Positions 60,556 through 64,000 of a stretch of DNA of 64,000 bases are shown here, one piece after another. A program made the translations under genes and the position numbers. Origin of the DNA: an uncultured bacterium (GTDB lineage Bacteria > Bacteroidota > Bacteroidia > Bacteroidales > Rikenellaceae); contig CAJMNH010000004.1 of the NCBI GenBank assembly GCA_905214725.1, positions 1 to 64,000 on the forward strand, read 5' to 3'. Under the pieces are notes generated by a model that was not told the origin of the DNA, ran no database searches, and saw only the letters and a program-made list of their open reading frames with translations. The first letter of the stretch is position 1; each line of letters opens with the position of its first letter.

Positions 60556-62235
60556 CTATTTAACAACTTTCAGTATCTCGCCGTTGTCGGCCGCTACGGC
60601 GCACCGCCACTTCTCGTCATACCCCGGAAAGAGAATCTCGCCCGGGATATCACGGCCGTAACCGTTATCCTTGAACTTGCCGGGCTCCGTTTCGCCCTTT
60701 ACGTTGCCGTCGACGTATTTCACCAGCAAATATTCATCCATCTGCTTCCACAGGCCGAACAACTCCTGCGCCATCATCACCGAATAGTCCGTCACATACT
60801 TCACGCGCGCCTCCCCTTCGAGTTTCCGCGCCTCGGCCGTCACCCGACGCACATCTTCGAGCACCTGATTCTCCCACAGGTCGGCCACCGCCTGCAAATC
60901 CTTCGCCATGCGATTGTAACGCAGGTAGGCGAAATTCGTCACGCGGTTGAAGAGCCAGAACATCGACGTAGGCGAATACTTGAGCATCGAACCGTTGTGC
61001 TCGCTCAGGCACTCGGGGACACGGTCGATCGAGCAGTAGATCGGCGTAAGGCACGAAGTGGAGGCATCGTCGACGCCGAACCACAGAATGCCCAGATCGT
61101 CGCCCGCCGCACGGCTCGCCTGCCCCACCATCCAGAAACCGGTCTGCTGCGTAGCCGTAGCGCGTTCGTTGACATATTCCACGCCGTCCACCTCGAACGA
61201 CATCGGACGCCAGCGATACGGCAGTCCGTTGCCGCCGGCGCCGATATCCGTGGTCATATCCATCGGAGTGCCCTCGTAGTGGTCGCGCATGGCGTCGAAC
61301 ACCTCCTTCGCGGAGACCTTCTTCGAGGGTTTCACCCACAGCGGCATCCGGTTGGCGGGATTGTGCCCCATCGCATAATCGGTATAGGCGTCCATTCCGT
61401 CGGCCACGCGGCGGAAGAAACTCCACACGCGGGCTTCGCAGGCGCGCAGCGCCGAAAAATCGGCCGGCGCATAGGCGTCGCAGAAACTGAACTCCGCGTC
61501 CGGCCCCTCGTAATACCCCTTCTCGCGGGCAAACGAGATCACATCGGGCGAATAAAGGCAGTTTTCGGGATCGTCGAGCGGGAAAGTAGTGATCCGCGCC
61601 TGATTGGCATGGCCCGAAACATAGCCGTCGGGGATGCGGCGCGCCACCCACACGATCCCTCTGCGGGCGTTGCCGCCCTTGCCGTCCGGCTCGAAGCCTT
61701 TGCCGATCACCTCCATGATCCACGCCTCGTCGGGGTCGGCGATCGAGAACGATTCGCCCTCCGAAGCATATCCGTGAGCATCGACCAGATCGGCCATTAC
61801 ACGGATCGCCTCGCGCGCCGTACGGGCGCGTTGCAGGGCGATATAGATCATCGAACCGTAATCCATCCGCCCCGTCGAATCCGCGAGTTCGCTGCGGCCG
61901 CCGTAAGTCGTCTCGGTAATGATAAGCGAATGCTCGTTCATGTTTCCCACCGTGGAGTACGGATGCTCCACCTGCGGAATATCCCCGAGATAACGTCCCG
62001 TATCCCACTCGTACACGGACATCATCGCGCCGGCTCGGTATCCCTCCTTCGGAGCGTTGAACTTATAGAGACAGCCGTAAAGCGCATGCGAATCGGCAGA
62101 ATAGCTCACCAGCGTCGTGGAGTCGGTCGAAGCGCCGCGCGTAACGATGAAATTGGTACATGCTTCGGCAGAAGGTATCCAGAGCAGAAAAGCGAGCGCA
62201 GAGGCTGTAATGAGGCGAAAAAACGGTTTCTTCAT
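60556..62235 (-). CDS. Secreted C69 family dipeptidase
   Basis: A 559-residue Ntn-hydrolase of peptidase family C69. The signal peptide ends AEA, leaving Cys26 of ACTNFIVTRGAS as the predicted N-terminal nucleophile. Further motifs are EHSLIITETTYGG and EGESFSIADPDEAWIMEVIG. Such enzymes cleave dipeptides, probably in the periplasm, and are common in gut Bacteroidales. The start at 62235 (ATG) is preferred over an upstream TTG. A TATTTTTG box lies 22 bases upstream. Confidence 0.9.
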   Translation of the reverse strand: MKKPFFRLITASALAFLLWIPSAEACTNFIVTRGASTDSTTLVSYSADSHALYGCLYKFNAPKEGYRAGAMMSVYEWDTGRYLGDIPQVEHPYSTVGNMNEHSLIITETTYGGRSELADSTGRMDYGSMIYIALQRARTAREAIRVMADLVDAHGYASEGESFSIADPDEAWIMEVIGKGFEPDGKGGNARRGIVWVARRIPDGYVSGHANQARITTFPLDDPENCLYSPDVISFAREKGYYEGPDAEFSFCDAYAPADFSALRACEARVWSFFRRVADGMDAYTDYAMGHNPANRMPLWVKPSKKVSAKEVFDAMRDHYEGTPMDMTTDIGAGGNGLPYRWRPMSFEVDGVEYVNERATATQQTGFWMVGQASRAAGDDLGILWFGVDDASTSCLTPIYCSIDRVPECLSEHNGSMLKYSPTSMFWLFNRVTNFAYLRYNRMAKDLQAVADLWENQVLEDVRRVTAEARKLEGEARVKYVTDYSVMMAQELFGLWKQMDEYLLVKYVDGNVKGETEPGKFKDNGYGRDIPGEILFPGYDEKWRCAVAADNGEILKVVK

Positions 62236-62256
62236 AAACAAAATAAGGTTTGCGGT

Positions 62257-62264
62257 CAAAAATA
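62257..62264 (-). promoter_or_regulatory. -7 box of the C69-lpdA operon
   Basis: Minus strand reads TATTTTTG, 22 bases upstream of the dipeptidase start. Confidence 0.45.
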
Positions 62265-62315
62265 CAAAAAATTTATCTAATTTTACCGATGCGTTAACCG
62301 AAAAAAGGAGAGATT

Positions 62316-62993
62316 ATGTCGATCAAAAGTCAATTATCGGATGTGCGGGAGACATTGCCCGAAGGCGTTACGCTGGTGGCCGTATCCAAAACGCACTCCC
62401 CCGCCCTGATCGAAGAGGCCTATGCCGCAGGACAGCGTATTTTCGGCGAGAGCCGGCCGCAGGAGATGGCTGCGAAATACGAAGCCCTGCCCAAAGATAT
62501 CGAGTGGCAGATGATCGGTCATCTGCAAACCAACAAGGTAAAACTCATCGCTCCGTTCGTCTCGCTGATCCAGTCGGCGGACAGCGAGCGGCTGATCAAG
62601 ACGATCAACGACGAGGCGATCAGGAACAACCGCGTCATCGACATCCTGCTCGAAATTCACGTCGCCGACGAAGAGACCAAATCGGGCTGGGCGTACGACG
62701 CCCTACTTAAATATGTCAAAAGCGGAGCGCTGGCCGCCATGAAAGGCATTCGGGTGCGCGGCGTGATGGGAATCGCCACCTATACAGACAACGAATTCCG
62801 CGTGCGGCTCGACTTCGAGTTGCTGGAACAGTATAAAAAGGAGTTGGAAGCCTATTTCGACGCATCGTTCGATACGCTCTCAATGGGCATGTCCGACGAC
62901 TATCCGCTGGCATTGGAGTACGGGACAACCATGGTGCGCATCGGTTCGCTCATCTTCGGCAAACGCGATTATGCGGCGGAGGCAGCCAAATAG
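62316..62993 (+). CDS. yggS: YggS family pyridoxal phosphate homeostasis protein
   Basis: A 225-residue single-domain PLP-binding TIM-barrel protein (PLPHP). The PLP lysine is Lys25 in VAVSKTHSP. The GESRPQEMAAKYEAL, WQMIGHLQTNK and SMGMSDDYPLALEYGTTMVRIGSLIFG motifs are intact. It buffers PLP and affects amino-acid pools, without known catalysis. It is a single-gene unit ended by a hairpin shared with the convergent MGMT-like gene. Confidence 0.93.
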   Translation: MSIKSQLSDVRETLPEGVTLVAVSKTHSPALIEEAYAAGQRIFGESRPQEMAAKYEALPKDIEWQMIGHLQTNKVKLIAPFVSLIQSADSERLIKTINDEAIRNNRVIDILLEIHVADEETKSGWAYDALLKYVKSGALAAMKGIRVRGVMGIATYTDNEFRVRLDFELLEQYKKELEAYFDASFDTLSMGMSDDYPLALEYGTTMVRIGSLIFGKRDYAAEAAK

Positions 62994-63018
62994 ATGCAAC
63001 CGGATTCGGAGCCGAAAA

Positions 63019-63047
63019 TAAAGCCTGCGGGTTTCCGCAGGCTTTAA
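63019..63047. terminator. Hairpin terminator between yggS and the MGMT-like gene
   Basis: An 11-bp stem (63020-63030 with 63035-63045) with a 4-base loop and A/T flanks, 26 bases past yggS. Confidence 0.75.
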
Positions 63048-63060
63048 ACTTACAATTTCT

Positions 63061-63363
63061 TCAAACGATCGGAACGATCTCCTCCCAAAGATGCAAGGAG
63101 AGATCCACACACCCGTTTTTCCGAAAAACAACCCCTTCCTTCTCCAACAGGTCTCGCTGGGCGGGCCATGCGGGAGCCAGCCTTCCGCAACTGTTCACCA
63201 CACGGTGGCAGGGCAATCCCGCAGGGGCATGAGCCAATGCGCGCCCCGCTTTACGCGACCACTGCGGCCGCTGGGCGAGCCGCGCCAACTGTCCGTAGGT
63301 CACTACCTTACCCTGAGGTATCTGACGGACGATGTCGTAAATCTCTGCGTCGAAATCATCCAT
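63061..63363 (-). CDS. MGMT/alkyltransferase-like protein, catalytic domain only
   Basis: A 100-residue protein equal to the DNA-binding/active-site domain of O6-alkylguanine-DNA alkyltransferases. It keeps the PCHRV motif with the acceptor cysteine (Cys52), the helix-turn-helix GKVVTYGQLARLA and SRKAGRALAHAP. It lacks the N-terminal domain of Ada/Ogt, like YbaZ/ATL-type proteins; but ATLs usually have lost the cysteine, so this one may still transfer alkyl groups. Its start overlaps the obgE stop by one base. Confidence 0.85.
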   Translation of the reverse strand: MDDFDAEIYDIVRQIPQGKVVTYGQLARLAQRPQWSRKAGRALAHAPAGLPCHRVVNSCGRLAPAWPAQRDLLEKEGVVFRKNGCVDLSLHLWEEIVPIV

Positions 63364-64000
63364 TACTTATGCAACGCTTCCCACAGCAAATCTTTCAGCT
63401 GCGGGATATTGTATCCCGTCACCGACGAGATGAAGATCGACGGAATTCCTTCGGGCAGATGTTCCCGCATCTCGGCGATCAACTGCTCGTCGAGCATGTC
63501 GCTCTTCGTAACGGCCAGCAGACGCTGCTTGTCGAGTAATTCGGGATTATACTGCGTCAGCTCGCCCAGCAGAATTTCATACTCGCGGCGAATATCGTCG
63601 GCTTCGGCCGGCACCATAAACAACAGCACGGAATTCCGCTCGATATGGCGCAGAAAACGCAACCCCAATCCTTTTCCTTCGTGCGCGCCCTCGATGATTC
63701 CCGGAATATCGGCCATGACGAACGACTTATGATCGCGGCATTCGACGATGCCCAGATTGGGTTCGAGCGTCGTAAAGGCATAGTTGGCGATCTTGGGCTT
63801 GGCCGCCGATACGACCGACAGCAACGTCGATTTGCCGGCATTCGGGAACCCGACCAGACCAACGTCGGCCAGCACCTTCAACTCCAACACGAAAGCCCCT
63901 TCGTCGCCCTCCTCGCCCGGCTGCGCATAACGCGGAGCCTGATTCGTGGCGCTCTTGAAATGCCAGTTGCCCTGCCCTCCGCGACCGCCTTTGAGCAGCA
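63363..64000 (-). CDS. obgE: GTPase ObgE, C-terminal part (partial)
   Basis: The frame is open to the right edge. It covers the end of the Obg fold (LLKGGRGGQGNW...SATNQAPRY) and the G domain: G1 GFPNAGKST, G3 ADIPGIIEGA, and G4 TKSD. ObgE is a ribosome-associated GTPase tied to stress and growth control. Only the N-terminal residues are missing, cut by the window. Codons continue directly into the MGMT-like gene with a 1-base overlap. Confidence 0.95.
   Translation of the reverse strand, partial: LLKGGRGGQGNWHFKSATNQAPRYAQPGEEGDEGAFVLELKVLADVGLVGFPNAGKSTLLSVVSAAKPKIANYAFTTLEPNLGIVECRDHKSFVMADIPGIIEGAHEGKGLGLRFLRHIERNSVLLFMVPAEADDIRREYEILLGELTQYNPELLDKQRLLAVTKSDMLDEQLIAEMREHLPEGIPSIFISSVTGYNIPQLKDLLWEALHK

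Noticed and set aside
58905..60563. 552-codon plus-strand frame
   Set aside because: Antisense shadow of lpdA. No signal, domain or motif; lpdA motifs on the other strand are complete.
1..64000. CRISPR arrays, tRNA, rRNA and insertion sequences
   Set aside because: No repeat-spacer pattern, cloverleaf, ribosomal segment or transposase was recognised by reading. A covariance-model search would be needed to exclude small RNAs.

Overview
The window looks like a chromosomal segment from a GC-rich member of the Bacteroidales, most likely Alistipes or another Rikenellaceae. The reasons are the gene content (korDABC ferredoxin-dependent oxidoreductase, DUF3857, DUF5689 and DUF5606 proteins, C69 dipeptidase, long signal peptidase I), the many -7 boxes of the Bacteroidota form TAnnTTTG (often with TTG 19-20 bases upstream), and the lack of clear Shine-Dalgarno sequences. 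The genus is an inference from general knowledge, not from a search.

Layout. 1-3900: tail of an outer-membrane barrel protein, the korDABC operon (minus), then a small TM2/DUF2752 membrane pair. 3900-7380: the serC-serA-DUF1015 serine operon (minus). 7480-12475: yicC, gmk, nadD, ddl, a DUF3109 protein and an M23/LysM peptidase (plus). 12800-13870: truA and a small membrane protein (minus). 13900-23710: three 71-bp tandem repeats running into the dapB promoter, then a tight operon dapB-lepB-yigZ-uvrA-M16 peptidase-glycosidase-methyltransferase. 23750-29640: three consecutive secreted DUF3857 proteins, the first two a tandem duplication. 29730-31900: MazG-like pyrophosphohydrolase and phosphohexomutase (minus). 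32100-40490: dnaA, a WYL regulator, a cupin lipoprotein, a zinc-ribbon protein, bcp-recA, and rsh-hypothetical-HIT. 40500-42550: a very AT-rich stretch with palindromic TTTACAnnTGTAAA sites and one phage-repressor-like HTH gene. 42600-44250: metal ABC binding lipoprotein and ATPase without a permease. 44250-48920: aldehyde dehydrogenase, a small conserved protein, an OmpA-like protein and argS (minus). 49100-51395: a CBS/CorC membrane protein and a tRNA-dihydrouridine synthase. 51390-56260: an AlkZ-like winged-helix protein, aldose epimerase lipoprotein, mgsA, a DUF5606 protein, a lipoprotein and an MscS channel (minus). 56340-59125: serB and two overlapping DUF5689 lipoproteins. 59180-64000: lpdA and a C69 dipeptidase (minus), yggS (plus), an MGMT-like protein and the C-terminal part of obgE (minus).

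Most of the window is core metabolism and information processing: serine biosynthesis (serC, serA, serB), cell wall and diaminopimelate (ddl, dapB, M23), nucleotide and NAD supply (gmk, nadD), replication and repair (dnaA, recA, uvrA, AlkZ-like, MGMT-like) and stringent response (rsh). The least ordinary part is the AT-rich region at 40.5-42.5 kb, where a CI-type regulator sits behind a cluster of symmetric sites that also overlap its own promoter. Other points of interest are the catalytically degenerate DUF3857 duplicates, the promoter-linked 71-bp repeat family, the permease-less metal ABC pair, the QxQ-type AlkZ-like protein, and a lysine-type SerA.
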